Origin: a virus
DNA length: 28,099 bases
IMG/VR virus record: IMGVR_UViG_3300021961_000477
Coordinates: 1 to 28,099 of that record
Reading direction: 5' to 3' (one strand)
The translations under genes were made by a program, and so were the position numbers. The notes below the pieces were generated by a model. It did not search any database. It worked only from the letters and a program-made list of their open reading frames with translations, and was not told the DNA's origin. Of the stretch, positions 8,962-16,409 are shown piece by piece. Position 1 is the stretch's first letter, and each line of letters begins with the position of its first letter.

Positions 8962-10493
8962 GAAATATCTTCCTCGGATATACCATTATATGATGTTTTA
9001 ACTGGAAATTTTCTAACATCCATTGGTAATGGATTCATCTTTTCCATGTCGTTGACTCTACGTTCAATAGGCGTAGTTCCAATTAAATTATTAAGGCAAT
9101 GACAAGTTAAAGCTAAAGACATTACTAAATCATCATGACAATTAGTATCTGCAATATATTTATTGCTCTCGTCGATAATAAAAGTTAAAAGTTCATTAAT
9201 AGTACGCTCTGAATTGAGTTTAATTTTAATAGAACGTATATTTTCGTCCATATTAACCAATATTTGCCTTCTTAAAGTATCAGTTAACTGTAATCCGACC
9301 TCTCTATGGTCATCTAAAAATAAATTTTCGTATTCTTCTACATCTTTTAAGAAATAAATTAAATTATGCCCTATTAAATTTCGTTCTGGGAGTATTTGAG
9401 CTAAGTTATAAATCTTACCCTCGGTAGCTAAAATCTTAGCAAAGTCATTTAAAGTTGTTCTATTACTATAAAATTCAGCTACTTGTTCACCGTTGTAAGA
9501 ATCAATAATATGGAATGCTGAGTAGTCTAAACCTCTACCCAAAGCGCAATCCGCTCCTATAACATACTCATGACTTGGATTAGGATCTTTCCATATCCTC
9601 ATTCGATTGTTATACTTAGTCCAGTATTGCTTATTAATGTTTTCTTGTAATTGTTTTAATATTTCGCCATCGATAAAAGTATTACCAGTTCCAAGAAATT
9701 CACACTCGTATTCTTGAAGCCATTGTTTATGGCTAAGGTTAGATCTGGTAATAGTTTCCCATTGATCCACGTTAATTGGTGGATCTTTTTGAAGCATTTG
9801 TTCATATAACCACTCATAACCCTCTTGTCTCCTATATTCTGGGTGATCTTTCCAGTTTATATCAATTGCATTGAACTCACTTTCTCCATTTTTAGCTTCT
9901 TCATAAGTCCTTGCAAACCAATTACCTATACCGTTAACTGTAGAGAGGGCTATAACTGAACCGCCCGTTGAAATTACTGGGTAAGCTGCTGCCCAAATTG
10001 TATCAATATATTCAATAAAAGCGGCTTCGTCAATAATCAATAAAGAAGCCGATAAAGAACGTCCTGATTGTTTAGATGATGGTCTAGATTTAATAACTGA
10101 TTGATTTGCAAATCTAATATTGTGTTTATTAATTTCAACCAGTTTAGGTTTTAACCAAACAGGTAACTCCTCATACATTACTCTAATTCTATCTAAAACT
10201 TCAGTAGACTCTGCATCACCCTTAGATAAAATTACAGTTGTAAAATGATCGTTAAATATACAAGAATGTAAAGCATAAGCAGCAGTTAAAGTTGTGCAAC
10301 CTGCTTGTCTAAACTTTCTAAGAATATTAAATCTGTGAGATTTAAACTCGCTTAAAAGTCGTTTTTGAAAAGGATAAAGATCAAAGTTTACAAGACCTCG
10401 TACCGGATGTGTAACTTTAACGTAATTACTTGCAAAATGTGATGGATCATTTTTACATTTTACAAATTCTTGTTTTATTTTCTGAACATCCAT
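8943..10493 (-). CDS. Terminase large subunit (T4 gp17-like)
   Basis: 516 residues; the DNA-packaging motor with ATPase and nuclease domains. ATPase: a deviant Walker A, RQAGCTT at 62-68, with Cys where Lys is usual and a Lys at 60; Walker B LLIIDE at 151-156; coupling motif STVNG at 184-188. Nuclease: IGADCALG with Asp315, a second acidic position near Glu370 (PERNLIGHN), and HDDLVMSLAL with Asp454/455. The length fits the family. The start lies only 16 bases from the divergent gene at 10510, so its promoter must overlap coding sequence. Confidence 0.95.
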   Translation of the reverse strand: MDVQKIKQEFVKCKNDPSHFASNYVKVTHPVRGLVNFDLYPFQKRLLSEFKSHRFNILRKFRQAGCTTLTAAYALHSCIFNDHFTTVILSKGDAESTEVLDRIRVMYEELPVWLKPKLVEINKHNIRFANQSVIKSRPSSKQSGRSLSASLLIIDEAAFIEYIDTIWAAAYPVISTGGSVIALSTVNGIGNWFARTYEEAKNGESEFNAIDINWKDHPEYRRQEGYEWLYEQMLQKDPPINVDQWETITRSNLSHKQWLQEYECEFLGTGNTFIDGEILKQLQENINKQYWTKYNNRMRIWKDPNPSHEYVIGADCALGRGLDYSAFHIIDSYNGEQVAEFYSNRTTLNDFAKILATEGKIYNLAQILPERNLIGHNLIYFLKDVEEYENLFLDDHREVGLQLTDTLRRQILVNMDENIRSIKIKLNSERTINELLTFIIDESNKYIADTNCHDDLVMSLALTCHCLNNLIGTTPIERRVNDMEKMNPLPMDVRKFPVKTSYNGISEEDISWLLGR

Positions 10494-10509
10494 GCTATGA
10501 TCCTTTTAT

Positions 10510-11202
10510 ATGATTCATACATTAATATGTAGTAGAAAGAATAAGCAACCTGAGTCCTTAGAGAGACTTAAAAGATACTTATTATTAAATAATCTACAAT
10601 CATATTTTATAGCTTATGACGCGCCTTCTATGTTTGAAGGCTACCAGCTTGGGTTTGATATCTTGAAACCTGCTGATGAAGATATTATAGTGATGTGTCA
10701 TGATGACATTGAAATTATCACTGATGGTAATGATTACACTAAATTACTAGAGGAATACCTTGCAGACCCTAAAGTTGGTTTTGTCGGAGTTGCAGGAACT
10801 ACTTATCTCGATAAAGATGCTGTTTGGTGGGACATGTCCAGACGGCAAAAAGGATTACATAGCGGTATGGTTTTTCAGGGCGTTCGTATGCGAGATAGCT
10901 ATCCTAACTGGTTTGGTCCTTGGCGTAACGTGGTTGCCCTTGATGGATGTTTTATTGCTACTAAAGCAAAAACTATGAAGAAGATTGGCTTCGCTAAACC
11001 GAAACAGTTCCCCGGCAATTGGGATTTCTATGATATTCATTATACAACTACAGCATATAATGAAGGATATACTAATAAAACTTTGCCTATAATAATATTA
11101 CACAATTCTTCTGGAGAACTTGTAGGCAGAGAAGGCTGGGAAGCTAACCGTAAGGAATTCCAGAAGATGCATCGTTTACCTATCTGGTGTCATAATGTCT
11201 GA
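10510..11202 (+). CDS. Glycosyltransferase, family-2-like (GT-A fold)
   Basis: 230 residues. The N-terminus MIHTLICSRK fits a first beta strand, and MCHDDIEI (HDD at 64-66) fits the nucleotide-sugar and metal-binding DxD-like motif. VGFVGVAGTTYL and ALDGCFIATK are typical of the Glyco_tranf_2_5/StrF-like subgroup, which matches in length. It could modify the phage's own glycan or DNA, or a host surface sugar; the sequence does not say which. It begins 16 bases from the divergent terminase gene and overlaps the next gene by 8 bases. Confidence 0.8.
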   Translation: MIHTLICSRKNKQPESLERLKRYLLLNNLQSYFIAYDAPSMFEGYQLGFDILKPADEDIIVMCHDDIEIITDGNDYTKLLEEYLADPKVGFVGVAGTTYLDKDAVWWDMSRRQKGLHSGMVFQGVRMRDSYPNWFGPWRNVVALDGCFIATKAKTMKKIGFAKPKQFPGNWDFYDIHYTTTAYNEGYTNKTLPIIILHNSSGELVGREGWEANRKEFQKMHRLPIWCHNV

Positions 11203-11572
11203 TTTAATTACATTACTTATTTGGTCAATCCCTGTTTTTAGTGCAGCGAATATTGTTGTTGTTTCTAAAATATTTTATAATTTTAGACTTTGGGCTACTT
11301 ACAGTAAATTAGAAAAAATAGAAAATGAAGATGGTTCTGTAAGATACGAAGGAACTCCAAGAAAGTTTTTAACACTTTCTAACTTAGTTCACTGTCACAT
11401 GTGCCTTGGATTTTGGGTTGGAGTATTTTTTGGTATTTTTGTTTTTAGTCCAACTCAATCAATACTTCTCGGAGATTATGAATTAGTTAATTACTTTAGT
11501 GATGGTCTTATGGGAAGTATTTTTTGTTGGGTTTATTACTTAGCTATAAAAAATCATCAAGGTGGTTCTTGA
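11195..11572 (+). CDS. Membrane protein with CxxC motif, DUF1360-like
   Basis: 125 residues. There are hydrophobic segments at about 5-24, 71-91 and 105-118. HCHMCLGFWVG places Cys67 and Cys70 just before the second membrane segment, the hallmark of DUF1360-like proteins common in phages. It overlaps the glycosyltransferase by 8 bases and is probably translated from the same message. The function of the family is unknown; a partner role at the membrane for the upstream enzyme is only a guess. Confidence 0.7.
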   Translation: MSDLITLLIWSIPVFSAANIVVVSKIFYNFRLWATYSKLEKIENEDGSVRYEGTPRKFLTLSNLVHCHMCLGFWVGVFFGIFVFSPTQSILLGDYELVNYFSDGLMGSIFCWVYYLAIKNHQGGS

Positions 11573-11587
11573 CACAGCTAAGGGTAG

Positions 11588-11683
11588 TCAACACCCGTTA
11601 GCACAGTGAGTTACACGGCGCAACATTCCACGTTTAGAAACCATAGGTATAACAACAGGTAAATTTTCCATAATAGGCACCAT
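11588..11683 (-). CDS. Possible 31-residue minus-strand peptide
   Basis: The gap between two plus-strand genes contains a minus-strand frame of 31 codons from ATG at 11683 to TGA at 11588. The peptide has a protein-like pattern, ENLPVVIPMVSKRGMLRRV, and ends with two Cys (HCANGC). There is no clear ribosome site, and it runs against its neighbours. I include it because the gap has no other content and the pattern is not random-looking, but it may be chance. Confidence 0.28.
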   Translation of the reverse strand: MVPIMENLPVVIPMVSKRGMLRRVTHCANGC

Positions 11684-11722
11684 TTACTTAACTAGATATC
11701 TAAAAGTATCTATGAGCCTTCC

Positions 11723-12328
11723 ATGGAGTATTACACAGAATTTGTAACAATATTAGCGACTCTTGTAGCTAACCTTATAATTTTTATAAGAGTGTTAAAT
11801 AAAAAGTTACAACCCATTAGGGAAAGTAGTGAAGCAACCAGACATCAAGTAGAGAAAAACGGCGGAAACTCAATAGCCGATGCTATAGGGAGGATTGAGG
11901 CCAACACTAATGAACTTAAAGGTTGGTTTCGTGGAATTCACCAGATAAATCCAAATCCAATTTATCAAACTGATCAAGCTGGTTATTATATTTGGGTTAA
12001 TCCAGCTTACACAAAATTAGTAGGCGCAACAGCTTCGGATCTTTTATTTAAATCTTGGCTGTCCGTAGTTTACTCGCAAGATAAAGCTAGAGTATTACAA
12101 GAGTGGGAAGCAGCAGTTGAAGCCAAGGCAACTTTTGATTGTAAATTTAAAATGGTTAACTTGTTAGATGATCATGTATTTGAGGTCAGATCAATAGCTT
12201 ACCCAGTATTTTCTAAGGATAACTTAATTGGTTATATTGGAACTATAACTTTAATGAACCCTTTATCTGGTTGTCCAATATTAAATAATGAAAATGTTAG
12301 AATAGTTAAGAATGATGGCAGTATATAA
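11723..12328 (+). CDS. Membrane-anchored PAS-domain protein with holin-like N-terminus
   Basis: 201 residues. Residues 4-25 form one membrane segment. Residues 27-67 are a charged helix with ESSEATRHQVEKNGGNSIADAIGRIE, which resembles the region after the membrane helix in DUF2746-like phage holins. Residues ~68-190 form a PAS domain: NPIYQTDQAGYYIWVNPAYTKL, then a D-x-x-R-V-x-x-x-W helix, then GYIGTITLMNP as the last strand. PAS domains bind small ligands or cofactors and act as sensors. A holin or membrane sensor fused to PAS is my inference. The start is chosen at the first ATG that keeps the membrane helix. Confidence 0.75.
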   Translation: MEYYTEFVTILATLVANLIIFIRVLNKKLQPIRESSEATRHQVEKNGGNSIADAIGRIEANTNELKGWFRGIHQINPNPIYQTDQAGYYIWVNPAYTKLVGATASDLLFKSWLSVVYSQDKARVLQEWEAAVEAKATFDCKFKMVNLLDDHVFEVRSIAYPVFSKDNLIGYIGTITLMNPLSGCPILNNENVRIVKNDGSI

Positions 12329-12340
12329 GTTAGGTGAATT

Positions 12341-12880
12341 ATGAGTCTTCGTAAAGTCTGTGAATCTCTTCGTAAACCAGTAAGAAAATTAAACATTTAT
12401 GAGAGTTTTGCTCATAAGTTAATTAAAACATTAATAAACGAAGAGTCGGATGATAACTTTTCATTTACTAGAGGTGATGCTAGTATATTTGTAAGACATG
12501 CAGAGCACGAAGCCAGCAAAGGAAGTGAACCTCATAAACAATTTCTTCATCAAATGGAACACTCACCAGAAAAAGTTCATTTAAAAAATTTCCGTGATAT
12601 AGTAGATCATCATAGAAATTTTATAAACTCAAAAGATGGTCAAGAATTCCATGCTACAGCACGCAAAGAATTAGTTGATAAATACGGACCCGGTAAGTTA
12701 AAAGCACAAAATGCTACTTCTGAGGGTCTTAATAGTTTACTTAAACAACATTCCGCAGGGGAAGAGCATGGTCACTCTCATAGAATAAATTCTAAAGGTG
12801 GGAAAGAGACAGTCCATATAATCCCAGCCGATAGAGCAAAAACTCGCGCATCCGCTCCAGAAATAAAACCAGCTAATTAA
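12341..12880 (+). CDS. Unrecognised His-rich protein, candidate capsid cargo
   Basis: 179 residues, no known domain seen. Residues ~18-38 (NIYESFAHKLIKTLINEES) form an amphipathic helix ending in I-N-E, like motifs in the genes at 14981, 16410 and 17402; this fits the T4 prohead-protease consensus [LI]-x-E. The rest is hydrophilic and His/Lys-rich (HAEHEASKGSEPHKQFLHQMEH). The start has a strong ribosome site (TTAGGTGAATT). The stop overlaps the next start by one base (TAATG), so the two genes are coupled. Confidence 0.65.
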   Translation: MSLRKVCESLRKPVRKLNIYESFAHKLIKTLINEESDDNFSFTRGDASIFVRHAEHEASKGSEPHKQFLHQMEHSPEKVHLKNFRDIVDHHRNFINSKDGQEFHATARKELVDKYGPGKLKAQNATSEGLNSLLKQHSAGEEHGHSHRINSKGGKETVHIIPADRAKTRASAPEIKPAN

Positions 12881-13062
12881 TGCAATCTCCTTGCACCCGT
12901 GATTGCCGCCTAGACGATAATGATTTATGTCTAGGCTGCTTTCGTTTAATAGACGAAATTTATGATTGGAAATCTTTCACAGAAGACGAGCAATTAAATA
13001 TAATTAATTTAATTTCTGAAAGAAAATCTGTGTGGGAAAAGGAAAATTGTCGTAAAACTTAA
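12880..13062 (+). CDS. DUF1289 family small Cys protein
   Basis: 60 residues with the full DUF1289 signature: C5-x3-C9-x7-C17-x2-C20, then R-x-I-D-E-I-x-x-W. The four Cys probably hold a metal. DUF1289 proteins are widespread in proteobacteria and of unknown role, so this suggests a proteobacterial host and gene capture. Start and upstream stop share a base. Confidence 0.8.
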   Translation: MQSPCTRDCRLDDNDLCLGCFRLIDEIYDWKSFTEDEQLNIINLISERKSVWEKENCRKT

Positions 13063-13064
13063 TT

Positions 13065-13259
13065 ATGCATTACATATTAGCATTGTTGATGACTTGTGGC
13101 TTCCTTGTTGCTCAAAGGCCACAAACTCATCGTCCATTCCCAAGAGAGCAACAAAGAATAGAGCACTCAGAAGTTAAACACAGAAGAGGACCTGTCGAAA
13201 GTCGGAGACATAGGCATCATCATTGTAGATGCCAATGCCACCGTCGCTTTAGAAGATAA
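13065..13259 (+). CDS. Small Arg/His-rich protein with signal peptide
   Basis: 64 residues. The first ~16 residues (HYILALLMTCGFLVAQ) look like a signal sequence. The mature part is almost entirely Arg, His, Pro and Glu and ends in a cluster with four His and two Cys (HRHHHCRCQC). A signal sequence of the same style starts the next gene. It could bind nucleic acid, metal or lipopolysaccharide; nothing decides this. The ribosome site is weak; it begins two bases after the previous stop. Confidence 0.5.
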   Translation: MHYILALLMTCGFLVAQRPQTHRPFPREQQRIEHSEVKHRRGPVESRRHRHHHCRCQCHRRFRR

Positions 13260-13276
13260 TTACTTCTGACAGTAAT

Positions 13277-13312
13277 ACGCATAGATACCTTTAGGTGATC
13301 TATGCGTTTTTT
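13277..13312 (+). terminator. Terminator-shaped hairpin covering the next gene's start codon
   Basis: ACGCATAGAT (13277-13286) pairs perfectly with ATCTATGCGT (13298-13307). The stem is extended inward by ACC/GGT with one bulged base and followed by six T. The ATG of the beta-helix gene (13302) is inside the 3' arm and its ribosome site (AGGTG) is in the upper stem. It may end the upstream transcript, hide the start of the next gene, or both. Confidence 0.7.
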
Positions 13313-14918
13313 AATTATATTCGTATTATTCTGTGTTTCTTTAGTCGGGCAAACCAAGCCCGCAATGCCTATCTTTGAAGAGGAACAGCGTCCTATTGAA
13401 TGGACGGAGTTAGTTCCAAGCCAAGATACGATCCAGTATTTCGTCGATAATGCCATAGGAGACGATTCTTTCAACGGTAGGTCACCTTGGGTGCTCGGCA
13501 ACGGTGTAGGGCCTAAAAGGACCATACAGGCTGGTTATAACGCACTCAGAGACGGATACCCAGATTTCCTGTTCATCAAGAGAGGTCAGACTTTTAACGA
13601 GAATATAGAATGGAATAAGTCTGGTAGATCTAACACAGAAAGAATGGTAATTAGTGCATACCAGAACGAACTGCACTTACCTAGACCAGTAATCGTCCCA
13701 ACCTACGCTGCAATCTTTCACTTTAGAAACTATAGAGGCTTCTCTAATGTGAACATAATGAGCTTGGACATAAAGAATCCAGCCTACGATCCAGTAACAA
13801 ACCCAAGTCTTTGTGGTTTTACTCTTTTAGGAACCTTCAACAACGTTCTTATTGAAGACGTAAGAACTACAGGCATGGGCGGCGGAATAAACATGTACGA
13901 TCCAGATGGAATCGTAAGCCAGCCCGGAACTAACGTAGTTCTAAGACGCTGTGTAATCGTAGATGCAAGCAAAAGACCTAACATAGGTCATTCACAAGGA
14001 ATGTTTACCACTGGGCACAGAATGGTAATTGAAGAGTGCTTATTTGATCACAACGGATGGATTGAGTCTGATCCAAGCACACAAACAATCTTCAATCATA
14101 ATCTTTATGTCAGTCATTCGGGTGTCGTTCCAATAACCTTTAGAAATAACATATCAGCTAGAGCATCTTCTCACGGGGGCCAATTTAGAACAGGTGGCAT
14201 CATCGAGAATAACTTGTTTTACCAGAATGCTTTAAGCATATTAATTGGATCTTCACAAAACGTAACTCAAGTTAATCCAAGTGTAGTGTCAAATAACGTC
14301 GTATTAGACGCTAAGGACATTTTTACAAATCCTAGAGGCAATGCACTAGACATTGTTGGTGGTAGCAATCACCTTGTTATCAACAACATATTTAAAGATC
14401 GCTTAACTGGGACAGGACAGCCTTGTGTCTCCATCAGTGGATCATTCTTTCCTGTCAGAAACTTAAATTTAACTAGAAACATCATTTCTAACTGGAGATC
14501 GCAATCATTTTACTTTAGTGGTGGTAACGGATCTATTAATCAAGTTATCTTTAGACAAAATGAGATCTACGAGCCAATATCACAATTAATTATGGATGGG
14601 CCTGCTTATCCACAAACAAGTTTATCACTCTACAACAAGTACTACAATCCAGCTACTCAACCATTCTTAATTAATGGTTCCTTTAGAACACCAACTCAAT
14701 ACTTTAGCATCGTTGGTGATATAGGGTCTACTTATTCTACAACTGTGCCAGTGTTACAAAGTGTTAACTTGGATACATACTACAATACACTTCGTAACAC
14801 CAATACCGGGGCAGTCGGATTTTTAACGGAGGCTAGAGAGAATCGTAAGGGTAATTGGGATCCAGCATTAACTGCCTCTGCTGTAAATAACTACATTAGA
14901 GCCGCTTATGGGCGATAA
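13302..14918 (+). CDS. Secreted right-handed parallel beta-helix protein
   Basis: 538 residues. A signal peptide covers about residues 1-17 (MRFLIIFVLFCVSLVGQ). The mature protein has the usual opening of parallel beta-helix proteins (DDSFNGRSPW, then K-R-T-I-Q-A-G-Y-N-A), followed by many short N/D-rich turns such as RNYRGFSNVNIMSLDIKN, NNVLIEDVRT, VLRRCVIVDAS, RNNISARAS and ENNLFYQN. This fold occurs in polysaccharide lyases and depolymerases, but no catalytic set can be assigned. A signal peptide is unusual for a phage protein. The start codon lies in a hairpin. Confidence 0.7.
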   Translation: MRFLIIFVLFCVSLVGQTKPAMPIFEEEQRPIEWTELVPSQDTIQYFVDNAIGDDSFNGRSPWVLGNGVGPKRTIQAGYNALRDGYPDFLFIKRGQTFNENIEWNKSGRSNTERMVISAYQNELHLPRPVIVPTYAAIFHFRNYRGFSNVNIMSLDIKNPAYDPVTNPSLCGFTLLGTFNNVLIEDVRTTGMGGGINMYDPDGIVSQPGTNVVLRRCVIVDASKRPNIGHSQGMFTTGHRMVIEECLFDHNGWIESDPSTQTIFNHNLYVSHSGVVPITFRNNISARASSHGGQFRTGGIIENNLFYQNALSILIGSSQNVTQVNPSVVSNNVVLDAKDIFTNPRGNALDIVGGSNHLVINNIFKDRLTGTGQPCVSISGSFFPVRNLNLTRNIISNWRSQSFYFSGGNGSINQVIFRQNEIYEPISQLIMDGPAYPQTSLSLYNKYYNPATQPFLINGSFRTPTQYFSIVGDIGSTYSTTVPVLQSVNLDTYYNTLRNTNTGAVGFLTEARENRKGNWDPALTASAVNNYIRAAYGR

Positions 14919-14923
14919 ATTTA

Positions 14924-14942
14924 GCTATAATTTAATTATAGC
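14924..14942 (+). other. Perfect hairpin between genes
   Basis: GCTATAAT-TTA-ATTATAGC, 8 bp with a 3-base loop, just after the beta-helix gene's stop. There is no T-run, so it is not a classic terminator; it may be an operator or an RNA stability element. The downstream gene has a ribosome site (GGGGA, 7 bases before its ATG). Confidence 0.45.
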
Positions 14943-14980
14943 GTAGTATATACAAATAGTATGCTAATTGGGGATTTGAA

Positions 14981-16399
14981 ATGAATTATCATTATTATAA
15001 TTATGTTTCTAAAGTAATATCAGAAGTTAATTACAGCAGATTTGATAGAGGTAGACATCAAAGAAGAGATGTAACTCCAGAAGAAATTGGAGCAAAAGAT
15101 CATCACTTTTTAGATACCAATGATCCTGCAAAGCATGTTGGAAAACTTGCAATTACTAGAGCTTTAGCTAACCCTCAGGCCACTGGAGGAAATCACCCTT
15201 ATGCTTCAGATATAGGAAAATTACACTCACTAGCCACTCATTATGAACGCAAAATGAGTGATGCTGAGATGTATTTAAACAATCACCCTTTAGCTAATAA
15301 AACACGTTACAAAAGTGCTGCACACGCAAGAAGTTCATTTAACAAATGGGCCGGACATTTACATGCATTACATAGCGATGTATTAAGAGCTTACCATCAT
15401 GCAAATCAACAAGGTCATGGGTTACCAAAAGATTTTAAGGGCCTTGATCAAAGCCATGTTGAGGATCACGCACAAAAGAGAGGCATAGACATTAGTCAAC
15501 CTTTTGATGCTGACGCATTTAAAGCAAAAGTCAGAGACTTTGCTAGACACGAAGTTTTAGTAGGAGATACTAGTCATCCATTATATCAAGGATGGAAAGC
15601 TCCTGCAAAAAGTCCAAAGGGCAACGCTGAAGAAGCAGCGAAGCAAGCTAGAATGCCAGAACCTCCAAAAAGAGAAGACGCTTCTAGAAATGAGAGTATT
15701 ACTATGAAAAACAATTCACAATATAGAAAAGATGTTAAGGCTTTATTTGAAGCTAATTTGAGAACTTATGACCAAAAAAGGGTAGATGAACTTCTAGGTA
15801 CATTAGCTTTAGGAGGGCTTGCTGGTTATGGTGCTGTGAAAGGTTACAATGCTTTAGCACCAAAAGCTAGAGAGCTTTATCAACAAGCACGCAAATCACC
15901 TTTTGCTCAAGATATTGTTAAGCCAACAATAGGAGCTATAAAAAAAGGTTGGAATAAGATTGGTGGTTGGAAAGGTATAAAAAAAGGTGTAAAAGATGTG
16001 TATGACAAATTCAAACCAAAAGAAAAGCCAGTAGCAACAATTCCTTATTCTAAAGATGTCAAATTTGAAAAAAAAGAAGAGAGTAGCAATCATTTCAGAA
16101 TCGGATTAAAAGCACTATTTGAAGCTGTTTTAGAAGAACAAGAGACCCCTGCTCAAAAAAGAGCAGGAGATATTCTTCAAAGTGACGCAGCAGATAAAGA
16201 AGTAGGTAATTTAAGCCCTGCTGAACTAAAAAAACTTCAAGGTGCTGTCAACATTAGAACAGCCATGATTAGAAATAAGGATAAAGGTGGCGACCCTAGT
16301 GGAAGAATGTCTGGTGATGGGCCTAGGCAACCCCCTGCTGCAAGCAGCGGTAATCCAAGACTAGGTAGTAGAGGGACAGACAGAAGAAGAGGCAGATAG
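14981..16399 (+). CDS. Unrecognised multi-module protein with repeated [LI]-x-E helices
   Basis: 472 residues, no known domain. Three copies of a Tyr-rich helical motif end in [LI]-x-E: residues 1-16 (YYNYVSKVISE), ~246-261 (QYRKDVKALFEAN) and ~365-380 (HFRIGLKALFEAV). The motif matches the T4 gp21 prohead-protease site, and such helices in T4 act as capsid-targeting tags. Between them are a His-rich region, a hydrophobic LGTLALGGLAGYGAVKGY segment and Lys-rich linkers. An internal in-frame ATG at 15704 has its own ribosome site (GAGAG). Capsid-internal cargo, possibly cut into pieces, is my inference. Confidence 0.65.
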   Translation: MNYHYYNYVSKVISEVNYSRFDRGRHQRRDVTPEEIGAKDHHFLDTNDPAKHVGKLAITRALANPQATGGNHPYASDIGKLHSLATHYERKMSDAEMYLNNHPLANKTRYKSAAHARSSFNKWAGHLHALHSDVLRAYHHANQQGHGLPKDFKGLDQSHVEDHAQKRGIDISQPFDADAFKAKVRDFARHEVLVGDTSHPLYQGWKAPAKSPKGNAEEAAKQARMPEPPKREDASRNESITMKNNSQYRKDVKALFEANLRTYDQKRVDELLGTLALGGLAGYGAVKGYNALAPKARELYQQARKSPFAQDIVKPTIGAIKKGWNKIGGWKGIKKGVKDVYDKFKPKEKPVATIPYSKDVKFEKKEESSNHFRIGLKALFEAVLEEQETPAQKRAGDILQSDAADKEVGNLSPAELKKLQGAVNIRTAMIRNKDKGGDPSGRMSGDGPRQPPAASSGNPRLGSRGTDRRRGR

Positions 16400-16409
16400 T
16401 TAATAGATT

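Noticed and set aside
13784-13984. Minus-strand frame inside the beta-helix gene
   Set aside because: Shadow of a well-supported plus-strand gene, no ribosome site.
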